DNA of 64,000 nt from Actinopolyspora halophila DSM 43834 (lineage in GTDB: Bacteria; Actinomycetota; Actinomycetes; Mycobacteriales; Pseudonocardiaceae), in NCBI RefSeq assembly GCF_000371785.1, contig NZ_AQUI01000002.1, positions 2,521,276 through 2,585,275 of the forward strand, in the 5' to 3' direction. Both the position numbers and the translations under genes were made by a program. Below are positions 63,772 to 64,000 of this stretch, piece after piece (position 1 is the stretch's first letter; every line of letters starts with the position of its first letter). The notes under the pieces are model-generated. The model saw nothing but the letters and a program-made list of their open reading frames with translations, searched no databases and was not told the DNA's origin.

Positions 63772-64000
63772 GCACTACCGTGGCCTGCTGGCTTCGCACT
63801 ACAGCTGGATGCTGGGCGGTGACATCGAGCAGGTCGCTACTCAGGACCGTCAACTGTTCGAGAAGCTGGAACTCGGCGCGTCCTCCTCCGGGCTGGCGGT
63901 GGATCTGGGCTGTGGGCCGGGCCCGCAGACCCTGGCCCTGGCCGACATGGGCTTCGGCACAGTCGTCGGCGTCGACACCAGTCGCGAACTACTCGATGTG
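63758..64000 (+). CDS. class I SAM methyltransferase, cut by window edge
   Basis: The first 81 residues: an N-terminal cap (AAHYRGLLASHYSWMLGGDI) and the SAM-binding motif VDLGCGPGPQTLALADMG followed by VVGVDTSRELLD. The gene runs off the right end of the window. GGGAGGA precedes the GTG at 63758. The substrate cannot be inferred. Confidence 0.78.
   Translation, partial: MDVAAHYRGLLASHYSWMLGGDIEQVATQDRQLFEKLELGASSSGLAVDLGCGPGPQTLALADMGFGTVVGVDTSRELLDV

Overview
The window is high-GC DNA with frequent GTG and TTG starts, tightly overlapping ATGA/GTGA operon joints and several actinobacterial families (an EspR-like regulator, a CmtR-type metal sensor, an MSMEG_4193-type phosphatase beside uppP, DUF5703, DUF6314). 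This points to a filamentous actinomycete, probably in the Pseudonocardiales (Actinopolyspora or Saccharopolyspora-like); the genus is inference. I found no rRNA, tRNA or CRISPR array.

Layout. 1-1.4 kb: a HIT protein, a truncated nucleotidyltransferase and a methyltransferase cut by a transposon. 1.34-7.45 kb: a decayed Tn3-family transposon with 38-bp ends, a TnpI-type tyrosine recombinase next to a resolution site, a hypothetical passenger, a truncated secreted protein and a tnpA with at least four lesions. 7.6-10.5 kb: a beta-lactamase locus (blaB-like, LysR blaA-like, blaL) with a LysR box. 10.5-16.4 kb: DinB protein, an intact IS630-family element, a two-subunit transketolase, a cmtR-CDF metal operon and a methyltransferase. 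16.7-24.7 kb: GltS-type symporter, DHFR-fold protein, arsenic locus (arsR-acr3-arsC opposite cadI/arsI), SDR, LysR and adenosine deaminase. 25-33 kb: APC permease, lipoate ligase, lipoprotein, aldo/keto reductase, uppP, phosphatase, DUF6314 and a methionine aminopeptidase-like protein that has lost most metal ligands. 33-41.3 kb: AadA-like nucleotidyltransferase, macrolide-type glycosyltransferase, feoA with split feoB under a DtxR-type palindrome, GT39 membrane glycosyltransferase, RidA.

41.3-57.3 kb is accessory and decayed. Two identical IS5-family copies flank an EspR-like regulator and a possible small peptide gene. A second Tn3-family element (47.69-51.57 kb) sits between marR and phenolic acid decarboxylase padC, whose promoters carry the same operator sequence. 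After a GH3 glucosidase comes a gene graveyard: thioesterase, IS481, formate dehydrogenase, DyP peroxidase and resolvase remnants around an unusual two-TM channel and a YrhK protein. 57.3-64 kb: zinc alcohol dehydrogenase, MerR gene with an internal stop, MFS transporter, small secreted protein, SGNH hydrolase, a frameshifted XRE regulator and a methyltransferase running off the right edge.

Functional themes are metal handling (cmtR-CDF, ars, feo), candidate antibiotic self-protection (blaL, aadA-like, MGT), phenolic acid detoxification (marR-padC), and heavy mobile-element turnover that has left many fragments.
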